A stretch of 64,000 bases of DNA, taken from Lysobacteraceae bacterium SCN 69-320 (GTDB lineage: Bacteria; Pseudomonadota; Gammaproteobacteria; Xanthomonadales; Rhodanobacteraceae). Positions 26,307-34,358 of the stretch are shown piece after piece. Location: assembly GCA_001725155.1 (NCBI GenBank), contig MEFP01000003.1, positions 1 to 64,000 on the forward strand. Reading direction: 5' to 3'. The position numbers and the translations under genes were made by a program. Under the pieces are notes generated by a model. That model searched no databases. It was not told the DNA's origin and worked only from the letters and a program-made list of their open reading frames with translations. The stretch's first letter is position 1. Every line of letters starts with the position of its first letter.

Positions 26307-26653
26307 AAACAGCAAGGGCGCTAAGCAACCGTTCCGCGCATCAACGGCTTAGGGGGTGAAGCTGTGGCGTCGGGCGAGGTGTACGTCGCAACCGTCGCAT
26401 CGGATGAGACAAGTCGCGTCGGCCTCATCCGCCACTCGACCCACCGAACGCACTCGCCGGCGAGCAGGAAGCACCCAAGTCATCGACGGGCCAATGACCT
26501 CCCGCGCGCCCTCACCGGCGTTTTCGAATCGGAAACGACTTATGCTGCAGCCTGGGTATGGGGATCGAAATCGGCCAAGCGTGCCGTGGGCAGACAAGGC
26601 GAGAGGACGTCAGCCGTTGTGAAGAACGTGGACCGCCAAGAACGGCTTGGCTC

Positions 26654-27538
26654 ATGAACGAACCCCGCCGACACCACTACGTGCCGCAGTGGTATCTCCA
26701 ACGATTCACGGACTGCCGGGGGTTTTTGCACGTCTACGACACCCAGGCCAACACGTGGCGCACGCAGCGGCCGAACAAGGTCATGCGCATCAACGACTAC
26801 TACCGCCAGTCGTGGGCTCCCGACGGAACCGACCCGGTTGGCCTTGAGCGTTTTCTCGGCGCCGAACTGGAGCCCTTGGGCCAACAGGCCATCGACAAGG
26901 CCCTGCTCGGAACGGAGTCGCTCGATGCAATCGAATCCGCTGCACTCCTGACCTACATCGAATTTCAATGGATGCGGGTTCCGCGGCAAGCGCAGCGCGT
27001 CAAGGCACGCCTGCACGCTCTGTTCCTGGAGCACGCTCCCCCAGACGTGCGGCGCGCCGTGGCATCCGGTCGCCTGCGCGTTCACATCGAAGACTTCGTC
27101 CGATTCGACTTCTTCCGGAATGCGATGACCACCCTATCGCCGTACTTCATGGCTATGAGCTGGGCGGTCATCGAATCGGACGGCAAAATGCCGTTCATCA
27201 CTACCGACAGCCCGATACACTTTTTCAACGCTGCCGTTCCGCCACCCGCCGAACCCGGATTAGCTCAAGCTGGCACCGATGTGCTGTTCCCGCTCAGTCC
27301 AGACCGTCTGCTTATGATGCGGCATCCCGACTACGACAGCGGCAAGCTCGGCGCACTCGACACGATTACGAACCTTCCCGACGACGTACACATTCGGGTC
27401 AAACGCGGCCGTCAAATGACCCGTGAGCAGGTCGTCCGAATGAACTACGTGATGCTGATGCTCAGCCATCGGACCGTCGTCTCAAACAGCAAACAAGCGA
27501 TTGCGGCTTGCTTGGAAAAGGCGGTGTTCCGGACCTGA
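26654..27538 (+). CDS. DUF4238 family protein
   Basis: A 294-residue protein. It opens with RRHHYVPQWYLQRFTD, the defining HxVPxxYLxxF motif of DUF4238, continues with FLHVYD and a helical middle, and has the conserved PFITTDSPIHFF (about residue 182) and LFPLSPDRLLMM segments. The family is widespread in accessory regions and without known activity. ATG 26654 is chosen because the conserved motif starts two residues later. It stands alone between the SOS cassette and a convergent XRE gene. Confidence 0.75.
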   Translation: MNEPRRHHYVPQWYLQRFTDCRGFLHVYDTQANTWRTQRPNKVMRINDYYRQSWAPDGTDPVGLERFLGAELEPLGQQAIDKALLGTESLDAIESAALLTYIEFQWMRVPRQAQRVKARLHALFLEHAPPDVRRAVASGRLRVHIEDFVRFDFFRNAMTTLSPYFMAMSWAVIESDGKMPFITTDSPIHFFNAAVPPPAEPGLAQAGTDVLFPLSPDRLLMMRHPDYDSGKLGALDTITNLPDDVHIRVKRGRQMTREQVVRMNYVMLMLSHRTVVSNSKQAIAACLEKAVFRT

Positions 27539-27568
27539 GCTGGCCGTCGGACATCTGCACACAAGAAT

Positions 27569-27856
27569 TTAGGAAGACAGCTGGGCTCCCGCCCGGCGGC
27601 TGGCCTTCTTGGCTTCCTTCAGCCGCACCTCGAACTCGTCCGACAGCGCCGACACGCTCGTGCCACACCGGGCGCACCAGTCCCGCAGCTGCAAGAAGTC
27701 CTGCCGGACCAGACCGCGCTCCACGGTCGAAACGAAGGTCTGCGGGCGCTTGAGTTTTCGAGCGAGCGCGGCCTGCGTGAGTCCGGCACGCAGCCGCAAC
27801 TCTCGCAACAGGGAGACCAGTTGGGCGTGTTCGGGGCGGTGAATCGACTTGGGCAT
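27569..27856 (-). CDS. XRE-family (Cro/CI-like) DNA-binding regulator
   Basis: A 95-residue protein. The helix-turn-helix is LLRELRLRAGLTQAALARKLKRPQTFVSTVERG (residues 15-50), a clear Cro/CI fold; the rest is a basic tail. It is divergent from the lipoprotein gene at 27991, and inverted repeats occupy the space between them, so it may control both promoters. Confidence 0.85.
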   Translation of the reverse strand: MPKSIHRPEHAQLVSLLRELRLRAGLTQAALARKLKRPQTFVSTVERGLVRQDFLQLRDWCARCGTSVSALSDEFEVRLKEAKKASRRAGAQLSS

Positions 27857-27910
27857 GGGCCGCGCACTGACGAAGCGGCTTCTGACCCTATACCTGAGGT
27901 TCGGTTAAAC

Positions 27911-27932
27911 GAACTTCGTTAAGGTGAAGTTC
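27911..27932. promoter_or_regulatory. Inverted repeat, putative operator of the XRE regulator
   Basis: GAACTTC (27911-27917) and GAAGTTC (27926-27932) form a 7-bp inverted repeat with an 8-base spacer. It lies in the AT-rich divergent region between the XRE gene and the lipoprotein gene. A further overlapping repeat, GTTCG-N6-CGAAC, is just upstream (from about 27899). This is a typical layout for an autoregulated divergent promoter. Confidence 0.45.
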
Positions 27933-27990
27933 TTTTATTTCGGTAAATTTGCATGGTACGTTCCGACCCAGTTCAACCGGGAGGAACCCC

Positions 27991-29049
27991 ATGCTTCGTA
28001 TCCTTGGGACGTTGTTGTTCACCGCGCTGCTGGCGGCGCTCACCGCGTGCGGGAGCCACCAGGAGCCACCTGTCCAGAGCACGGCGACGCCACTGCTGGG
28101 CGCCTACCGGGCGCCCGACGGCGCGGTCGTCGAATTCCTGGCAGACGGCCGATTCCGCACGTCGGGGGCGACGGCCGGGCGCTTCACCGTCGAGGGCAAC
28201 CGAGTGGTCCTCGACTTCAACACCGGCAAGGCCCGAACCGGCGAACGGCTCGGTCCCGACGTCGTGCGGCTGGATGCAGAGGGTATGTCCGTGAGGTTCT
28301 ACCGCCTCGGTTCCGCAGCGGCCCAGACGCCTGAGGCCACCCAGGCGCCGCCGCCCCCGCCCGAGCCGGCCAAGCCAGTGCCGGACCGCTCGGTGCCGTT
28401 GACCCAGTACACGCCGCTGGCCGAGCCCGACGCGCTCCCGTGGCTCGCCGCAGCCTTCTCCGAACGTCCTCTGACCGAGGACGAAAAACTCTTGCTGCTG
28501 CCGGGCGGCGAAGGGGTGGCCGATGCATTCGCCCGGAAAGACCTGGTGGACCGCCAGTTGCCGGCGCTCGACGCGCGGCTGGAAGCGCTGAAGAAGTCGC
28601 GCTACGTCCGGTTCACCGCGACCACGGTGCCCTCCAACGGCGCCGCGGCCGACGCCAACGGGGCGGGTGCCATCTGGCTCGTCAACGGCGCTTCCGGCGG
28701 CCGCGTGGTGCTGGAGCCCTATGACCTGGAAAGAAAGGGCTTTCCGGTTCCTTGCCTCAACCGCGGCGGCCTCGCCTCCTTCCGCGGCGGCGCGAACGCG
28801 ACGTTCCCCTTCGACGCCCCGGAACGGGGCTGCCTGCTGCCCGTGGCCGACGAAGCTGCCGCCCGAGTGCTCGAAGCCGCCCGGGTGAAGTTCGGCGGGT
28901 TCTACCTGCGGGCGGACGTCTACGCCTTCGTCGCTGGGGCGAACGACGGTTCCGTGGAACTGGTGCCGGTACGCCTGGTCGTGTCGGTGCTCGACCCGGC
29001 GGACCCGGGGCACCGCACGGTCCTCGGAACGGCCTCGGTCGAACTCTGA
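27991..29049 (+). CDS. Predicted lipoprotein, DUF4852-like
   Basis: A 352-residue protein. The signal sequence has the lipobox LTAC around residues 17-20, so it is probably anchored in a membrane after lipid attachment. A small N-terminal beta domain (LLGAYRAPDGAVVEF), a Pro-rich linker and a C-terminal domain (EDEKLLLLPGGEGVADAFARKDL onwards) follow; the last resembles DUF4852. ATG 27991 has a GGGAGG ribosome site. No partner gene is obvious. Confidence 0.65.
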   Translation: MLRILGTLLFTALLAALTACGSHQEPPVQSTATPLLGAYRAPDGAVVEFLADGRFRTSGATAGRFTVEGNRVVLDFNTGKARTGERLGPDVVRLDAEGMSVRFYRLGSAAAQTPEATQAPPPPPEPAKPVPDRSVPLTQYTPLAEPDALPWLAAAFSERPLTEDEKLLLLPGGEGVADAFARKDLVDRQLPALDARLEALKKSRYVRFTATTVPSNGAAADANGAGAIWLVNGASGGRVVLEPYDLERKGFPVPCLNRGGLASFRGGANATFPFDAPERGCLLPVADEAAARVLEAARVKFGGFYLRADVYAFVAGANDGSVELVPVRLVVSVLDPADPGHRTVLGTASVEL

Positions 29050-29061
29050 GCCGGGTGTGAG

Positions 29062-29334
29062 TCATTCCTGGCATGCACGGGCCAACCAGTCCACGGCGGC
29101 GGGCAGCCAACGCGCGGCGTCTGGACCAACGGCCTCACCGCTGACCAACGCGTCGCGCAGGGCTCCGGGAACGCGGTCCGCCGGGATGCCCCGAAGCGAC
29201 TGCAGGACTTGGGCGTGGAAGTGCGCGCGGGCGCGCTTCAGCCCCTCCTCACCGCCGGTCAGGGCCGGCGGTGCGGCGTGGAGCCGGGCGGCGTCCCGCA
29301 CCGCGCCGGCGATGGACTGGAGGGCGAAGTACAC
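29062..29334 (-). CDS. Hypothetical small helical protein
   Basis: A 90-residue helical protein rich in Ala, Arg and Leu, starting at GTG 29334, 4 bases after the stop of the BON-domain gene. The pair looks like an operon. No domain is recognised and no signal peptide is present. Confidence 0.5.
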   Translation of the reverse strand: MYFALQSIAGAVRDAARLHAAPPALTGGEEGLKRARAHFHAQVLQSLRGIPADRVPGALRDALVSGEAVGPDAARWLPAAVDWLARACQE

Positions 29335-29338
29335 CGGG

Positions 29339-29668
29339 TCAGGGGTTCGGCTCGACTTTGACGCGCGCCTCGACCTTTCGGAGGCCGTAGATTTTTCCGA
29401 CCTCGCGCACCACGGCGTCCAACGCCGATTGCGTGCGTGCGGTACCGGTCAGGGTGGCGACGCCCGCCACGACGGAGGCCTCCATCCGGACGTAGGGCTC
29501 CACGTCAGCTTGGCGCAGGCGTGCCCGCACGGCCGCGGTCGTCCGCGCGTCGGCGGTGTCCGTATGGACCGCCTCGTCCAATTCGTCGAGGTCCACCGCG
29601 CGGGCCGAAGAAACGGCCAGCCCCAAGAGGCTGGCCACAAACACAAGCGACAACGCGATTCTTTTCAT
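29339..29668 (-). CDS. Periplasmic BON-domain protein
   Basis: A 109-residue protein. An N-terminal signal peptide (residues 1-24, ending SARA) is followed by one BON domain: TTAAVRARLRQADVEPYVRMEASVVAGVATLTGTARTQ then VVREVGKIYGLRKVEARVKV. BON domains bind phospholipid or other surfaces in the periplasm, as in OsmY. ATG 29668 is chosen because it opens the signal peptide. It is divergent from the LuxR-type gene at 29782. Confidence 0.75.
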   Translation of the reverse strand: MKRIALSLVFVASLLGLAVSSARAVDLDELDEAVHTDTADARTTAAVRARLRQADVEPYVRMEASVVAGVATLTGTARTQSALDAVVREVGKIYGLRKVEARVKVEPNP

Positions 29669-29781
29669 GGTTGTGGTTCGCCCCGGAGGGGAGGCGTCGG
29701 CGCGGCCACGTTGCCGCGCCACCATGCTGAGAGGAACGGCAGCGCCGGGGCATTCCCAGATGGGAATGGACGGGAAGGTCT

Positions 29782-30897
29782 GTGGACGACCTACACGACT
29801 CGCTGATTCGCACGCTCTACGGCGAACTCGCCCAGAGCACCGACTGGGCTCAGGAATTTCTGGCCGGCCTGTGCCGGGCCACCGGCAGCCACGCCGGAGC
29901 CGTGGTTCTGTCGGACTTGCGTGCGCGTCGGGATTCGATGCCAGCGTTTTTCGGGGCGCAGGACGCCTCGGCGGTGGCCTACGAGCGCCACTACGCCGAA
30001 CACAACCCGTGGCGCCGAGCACACGCCAGCGCACCGCGCCCGGCTGGCTCGGTCCTGGTGTCGGACGACCTCGTGCCATACAGGGACCTCCGCGAAAGCC
30101 TGTTCCACCGCGATTTCCTGCGACACCTCGGGCTCGACCACGGCGTCGGACTGGTGGGCGTGAGTTCGCCCACCCACCTGGGCAGCCTGACGCTGCTGCG
30201 CACGCACCGGCGCGGCGCGTTCGGGGCCGACGAGGTTCGGTTTCTGACCCGCATCGCAGAGCACTGGTCGAACGCATGCCGGTTGCGGGCGCGCCTGGAG
30301 GGGTTGGACGGCGAACCACCCTTCGCCGCGGCGTTCGACCGCCTGGCAACGGCGGTTCTTCTGCTCGGCGAAGACGGGGCCGTCCTCCGGGTCAACGCCG
30401 CGGCGGACGCACTCTTGAGGTCCGGCGACGTGCTTCTCTTGCGAGGAAAACAGGTGGCGGCGCGACACGGCGCTGCCCGGTTCACCCTAGCCCGAGCCAT
30501 CGACGCGGTACTGGCCCGTTCGTGCGCCGCCGTCGAACTGGTCCCCCTCCACGACGCCGCTGGTATCCTCGTCGCACAGGCCGCCGTACACCGACTCGCG
30601 GCCAGCCCCCACCGCGCGGCGTGCGCGGCGCTGTTCGTGCAGTATGTGGGGGGCATGCCTGGAACCGGCGCGGCGGAAGAAGCCCTAAGAAAAACTTATG
30701 GGCTCACCGTTAAGGAGGCCTTGTTCGCGGTACGCCTCGCGGACCTGCGGCACCTCGGCGACACCGCCGCCGAGTTCGGGTGGACGGTTGGCGGCGCTCG
30801 ACAACGGCTCAAAACCATTCTCGGCAAGACCGGCACGGCGCGCCAGGCCGACCTTTTCGCACTGATGCGGGCAATGGCGGCGGCATTGGGACAGTGA
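29782..30897 (+). CDS. LuxR-type transcriptional regulator
   Basis: A 371-residue protein. The C-terminal 60 residues (GLTVKEALFAVRLADLRHLGDTAAEFGWTVGGARQRLKTILGKTG) match the LuxR/GerE helix-turn-helix. The N-terminal part, about 170 residues, looks like a sensor of the kind found in orphan LuxR-like regulators (W..F...L), followed by a PAS-like segment (AVLLLGEDGAVLRVNAAADALL). GTG 29782 has GGGAAGG upstream. It is divergent from the BON gene, a possible target. No LuxI gene is nearby. Confidence 0.75.
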   Translation: MDDLHDSLIRTLYGELAQSTDWAQEFLAGLCRATGSHAGAVVLSDLRARRDSMPAFFGAQDASAVAYERHYAEHNPWRRAHASAPRPAGSVLVSDDLVPYRDLRESLFHRDFLRHLGLDHGVGLVGVSSPTHLGSLTLLRTHRRGAFGADEVRFLTRIAEHWSNACRLRARLEGLDGEPPFAAAFDRLATAVLLLGEDGAVLRVNAAADALLRSGDVLLLRGKQVAARHGAARFTLARAIDAVLARSCAAVELVPLHDAAGILVAQAAVHRLAASPHRAACAALFVQYVGGMPGTGAAEEALRKTYGLTVKEALFAVRLADLRHLGDTAAEFGWTVGGARQRLKTILGKTGTARQADLFALMRAMAAALGQ

Positions 30898-31168
30898 TTG
30901 CAGCGCCGTTTCCGGCGAACCAGCGTCATCCAACCACCCCAACGGCTCGGTCGAAGACGACGAAGAGCCCGCCCGAAATCAACCGCGAAACCTTACATCC
31001 AGCGACGGCTTCTCCAACCAGGTCGCATAGGTATCGACTTGGCACTAAGCTACTTCCAGGCACCGCCGTTCACCAGTTGGCGAATACGACTCTTTGCGTC
31101 AAAAAAACTTGGCAAAGCGGAACAGTCTGCCGCCTAAACCCAAATTGCCTGAGCTACGGAGAAGAAAT

Positions 31169-32212
31169 ATGACAACAATTCTCACCCTGTATAACCATAA
31201 AGGCGGTGTGTCTAAAACAACGACCACATTCAATCTAGGCCATGCAATTGCTGAGAAGTACGAAGTCAAAGTCCTATTGGTTGATGCTGACCCACAATGC
31301 AATTTGACGGAGCTTGCACTATCACCGGTTATCGAAAAGCTAGATTCAGAAGCACAAAAGACCGGCAAGGAAAACAAACTACCTGGCTCCACCATACTGG
31401 ACGCGCTGGGCCCCCGCTTTGCTGGCGACCGTTCCACGGTGGACGTAGATGCGATCGAGCTCGTTCCGATTAATGGGAGCGATGATCGGGTTTTCCTCTT
31501 CAGGGGCGACATTGCTCTAAGCCAAGCGGAAGACACCCTGTCTCAAGCTCACAGCATGAGAACCAGCAACGAGATACATCAAAAGCGCAATTATGTTGCT
31601 TTTCATGACATGCTGCGGCGCTTGGGCGCGAAGCATGGTTTCTCACACATACTAGTGGACGTGGGGCCCAGCGCCGGCGCATTGACCCGTACTTGCTTCC
31701 TGGCCGCAGACATGTTTGTAGTCCCGGTTTTTCCGGATCGCTTTAATCACCAGGCAATTGGATCTCTAAGCAAAATTATCGCGAAATGGGTCGAGGAAAA
31801 CTCAACGATAGTCGCTGACTTTCAGAAGCTTGGACTCAACGTTGCTAGTGGCTGCCCACAGTTTCGAGGACTCATTGTCCAACGCTTCCAGAAGTACCGC
31901 AATGAACCAAAACCAGCTTTCGGTCATTGGATAAAGCTTATACCTGAAAGAGTTAAGGCCGAACTACTCCCTTCGCTGGTGGAGGCAACCCACAACAAAG
32001 AAGTGGTAGCAGACTACTGTTGGAACGACCCAATAATCGCGCAAATTGCTGATTTCGCGAGCCTTGGCCCCATGATGCTTACCTCAGGAAAAGCAGTGTG
32101 GAAGCTGACTCAGGGAGATACAGGCTGGGCTGGGACTGTATGGACTGAGCGCAGCGAGAAGATGCAAGAATTCCGAAGCCTTTTCTTTGACATTGCAGAC
32201 AAGGTCAAATAG
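31169..32212 (+). CDS. ParA/MinD-like ATPase
   Basis: A 347-residue ATPase. The deviant Walker A is HKGGVSKTT (residues 10-18), with LLVDADPQCNLTEL (switch/Walker A') and HILVDVGPSAGALTRT as Walker B. This is the ParA family of DNA-partitioning and positioning ATPases. ATG 31169 follows ACGGAGAAG. GC is visibly lower than in the flanks, and it is 3 bases from the next gene on the same strand. No ParB or centromere-like repeats are next to it, so a defence or other role with the cyclase-like partner is as likely as partition. About 270 bases upstream hold no gene. Confidence 0.85.
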   Translation: MTTILTLYNHKGGVSKTTTTFNLGHAIAEKYEVKVLLVDADPQCNLTELALSPVIEKLDSEAQKTGKENKLPGSTILDALGPRFAGDRSTVDVDAIELVPINGSDDRVFLFRGDIALSQAEDTLSQAHSMRTSNEIHQKRNYVAFHDMLRRLGAKHGFSHILVDVGPSAGALTRTCFLAADMFVVPVFPDRFNHQAIGSLSKIIAKWVEENSTIVADFQKLGLNVASGCPQFRGLIVQRFQKYRNEPKPAFGHWIKLIPERVKAELLPSLVEATHNKEVVADYCWNDPIIAQIADFASLGPMMLTSGKAVWKLTQGDTGWAGTVWTERSEKMQEFRSLFFDIADKVK

Positions 32213-32215
32213 CCC

Positions 32216-32950
32216 ATGGACGGACTAGAGCCGCAGACCGCGACCCTCGACTACTCCACGGTCGCATTTTTAGATGTTCTCGGCTTTTCTGCCATGGTCG
32301 AACACGACAGCCGAGGAATCCCTAAGTATCTCCCAATATTCATCCACGCCATCGAACAGGTCAACGACTCCATTGCAAATAAGGCCGTGGAAGTAAAAAT
32401 GTTCTCGGACTCCATTGTGCTTTCAGCCGCACTCAATCCTCAGAACGTCGTTGATGTCGCTTTGGCGGTCTCCGAACTACAAAGATGCTTCCTACGCGAG
32501 GGAATCCTACTTCGCGGCGGCATCGCAATGGGAAAGCATTTTTCAACACCCACAGTAATTTTCTCTCAAGGACTAGTTGCCGCCTATCATATCGAAAGCA
32601 AGATAGCCCGGTTTCCCCGCGTCGTCATGAGTGAAGACTTACTGAACTATTTTTGGCATGCAGAAGAAACAACCCCAGAAATGAGAGATAAAATTCGCGC
32701 GGAGGTCGTTTCCGATCGCGACGGTGCAAAACTTATCCATTATCTTGGCAATAAAGACCAGTTTGAAGCGCTAAGAGAGAAAATCTTGATAACCGTCAGC
32801 ACGAAAACTTCGCCGTCTGAAACCATCATCGAAAAAATTCGCTGGCTTTTCGACTATCACAATTATTGCGCGGCAGCGCATGGATTCCAGCCACTGACCA
32901 AAGAAGCAGCCTTTCCCACCGATTTTTCAAGCCTTGAGGATATCAAGTAG
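32216..32950 (+). CDS. Class III nucleotidyl cyclase-like protein
   Basis: A 244-residue single-domain protein. The pattern AFLDVLGFS (Asp20), VKMFSDSIVLS (Asp65) and LLRGGIAMGKHF (Arg100) matches the two metal-binding aspartates and following strand of class III adenylate/guanylate cyclase folds, as in the pyrimidine cyclases of Pycsar systems. The C-terminal part (KIARFPRVVMSEDLL) is also usual in this group. It lies 3 bases after the ParA-like gene and shares its low GC. No TM- or TIR-type effector is adjacent. A Pycsar-like role is inference; substrate specificity cannot be read from the sequence. Confidence 0.65.
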   Translation: MDGLEPQTATLDYSTVAFLDVLGFSAMVEHDSRGIPKYLPIFIHAIEQVNDSIANKAVEVKMFSDSIVLSAALNPQNVVDVALAVSELQRCFLREGILLRGGIAMGKHFSTPTVIFSQGLVAAYHIESKIARFPRVVMSEDLLNYFWHAEETTPEMRDKIRAEVVSDRDGAKLIHYLGNKDQFEALREKILITVSTKTSPSETIIEKIRWLFDYHNYCAAAHGFQPLTKEAAFPTDFSSLEDIK

Positions 32951-33737
32951 TTCAACTGTGAAACCCCAAGAAAGCTATCTCGTGGCTAGATGAAGTTGCG
33001 CCAACAAGAATCTAGTCCAGCGCGCCAGGCTTTGTTCCAACCTGGCGCCGAACCAGCGTCAACGATGAACCAGCCAAAACATGCCGAATGTTTGCTTCCA
33101 CGAGGAGTTTTGGCTTCGCGCAGATCACTCTCGCAACAGCCGCGCCGATGCGCATCAACGCGTTCAGACATTGACAACACGTCCGAATACCCCCTCTTTA
33201 GAGGCGTCGGCGCTTGCTCGCCCTGTTGCCAGCGAACTCAATGCGCAATCCACGTTTCCCGCTGCGCGAGGGCTTTTTCCAGCCCCCCCCCGGGCCGTGG
33301 CGCGCTCGATGCGGGGCAGCTACTCGCATGTCGGGCGAGCTCCGCCGTTAATAAGCTGCCGCACCGCTGACCAATTGCGCCGCCAAATGGCAATGCCCAA
33401 CGAACTGCGGCAGCGTGCGTCCTTTGCGGCCACATCGCCCCCGAGCTATACGAGTTGGCGGCTGGTGCGATAGTGCATATTCGTGCGGCGGCGTGGCCAA
33501 CTGGTCGCACTGTACGTTCGGACGCTCAGCGGGCGGTGAGAGCCGTTCGAGCGCGCAACCAAAACGATTTTCTGGGGAGATGCGCGTACGTCCAGTTGTC
33601 CCTCGCCGAGCCGACTTCTGGGGGAATGTTGTTGATGCGATTGGGAGGCCGGCGACGGCGCCGCCGGCGAAGAGGTTGACGAATCGCCGGCAATTGCACC
33701 AAACTCGACCGCGTTGACGAAATGCGGATTTTGCACC
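32951..33737. other. Intergenic stretch of about 790 bases without supported genes
   Basis: Open frames exist on both strands but they are short, lack ribosome sites and have odd composition (runs of Ser, Arg and Pro). A run of nine C bases occurs near 33286. The stretch may be a degraded gene or a structured noncoding region. I see no tRNA, integron attC or CRISPR structure. Confidence 0.4.
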
Positions 33738-34358
33738 ATGACCCTGCCGACCCCTGCGAGCTTCAATCCTGAGTTGTCCTCGGAACGCCTGCAGCAGGTG
33801 GCCGATTGGCTCTTGGAAGAACTCTTCGCCACACAAGACGACTTGGTCCGCGGCACGGACAACGCATACACGCAGGGCACAACAACGTTCGGACGACAGC
33901 ACCAGCGCATCCTCGCCGAGTGGCAGTCGAAGGAACACCCCTGGCTCGGCATGCTCAACACCAGCTATGCCATGGTCTTCACCATCGGCGGCGTGCCCTG
34001 TCGGTTCAGCAACGACAACCCCGACAATCCATCCAAAGACGCGGTACTCGGGATGAACCCGTACCAGTCGTCCTTTGCCGGGTTCGCGCAGGACGGTGAA
34101 CCCGCCAAGTATTGCTTCGTGGTGGACCGCGGGTTCGAGGGCCTAGCCGACCCCTACGTGGCACTCGATGGCTATTCGTCGGACGGCGTTCACCTGTGCC
34201 GCTGGACCTCGGACTCCGTACGCGCGTTTCGTTCCGAGAACGCCGAACGGCCCGCGTCCGTCGAAATCAAAAAGGCCCCGCTCGGACCGAAGCAGCCGCC
34301 GCGGGATTTCGACCAGGACGACGCCGCCGCAAACGACGATCCGCTTGATTCGCCGTGA
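33738..34358 (+). CDS. Hypothetical protein coupled to XRE-ImmA/IrrE gene
   Basis: A 206-residue protein starting at ATG 33738 (MTLPTPASF); ATG 33714 is a weaker alternative. N-terminal helices (SSERLQQVADWLLEELFATQDDL) are followed by a beta-rich middle (AMVFTIGGVPCRFSNDNPDNP) and an acidic tail. No family is recognised. The next gene's start overlaps its stop, so the two form a pair. With an ImmA/IrrE metallopeptidase-HTH partner, it could be the toxin, sensor or substrate of a two-gene module. Confidence 0.55.
   Translation: MTLPTPASFNPELSSERLQQVADWLLEELFATQDDLVRGTDNAYTQGTTTFGRQHQRILAEWQSKEHPWLGMLNTSYAMVFTIGGVPCRFSNDNPDNPSKDAVLGMNPYQSSFAGFAQDGEPAKYCFVVDRGFEGLADPYVALDGYSSDGVHLCRWTSDSVRAFRSENAERPASVEIKKAPLGPKQPPRDFDQDDAAANDDPLDSP

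Noticed and set aside
26349-26657. Short frames between lexA and the DUF4238 gene on both strands
   Set aside because: They lack ribosome sites and recognisable domains. The DUF4238 gene starts cleanly at 26654 with its family motif.
32951-33737. Integron attC or CRISPR repeats in the long gap
   Set aside because: No regularly spaced repeats and no attC-like inverted ends with GTTRRRY were seen. No CRISPR array is visible anywhere in the window.
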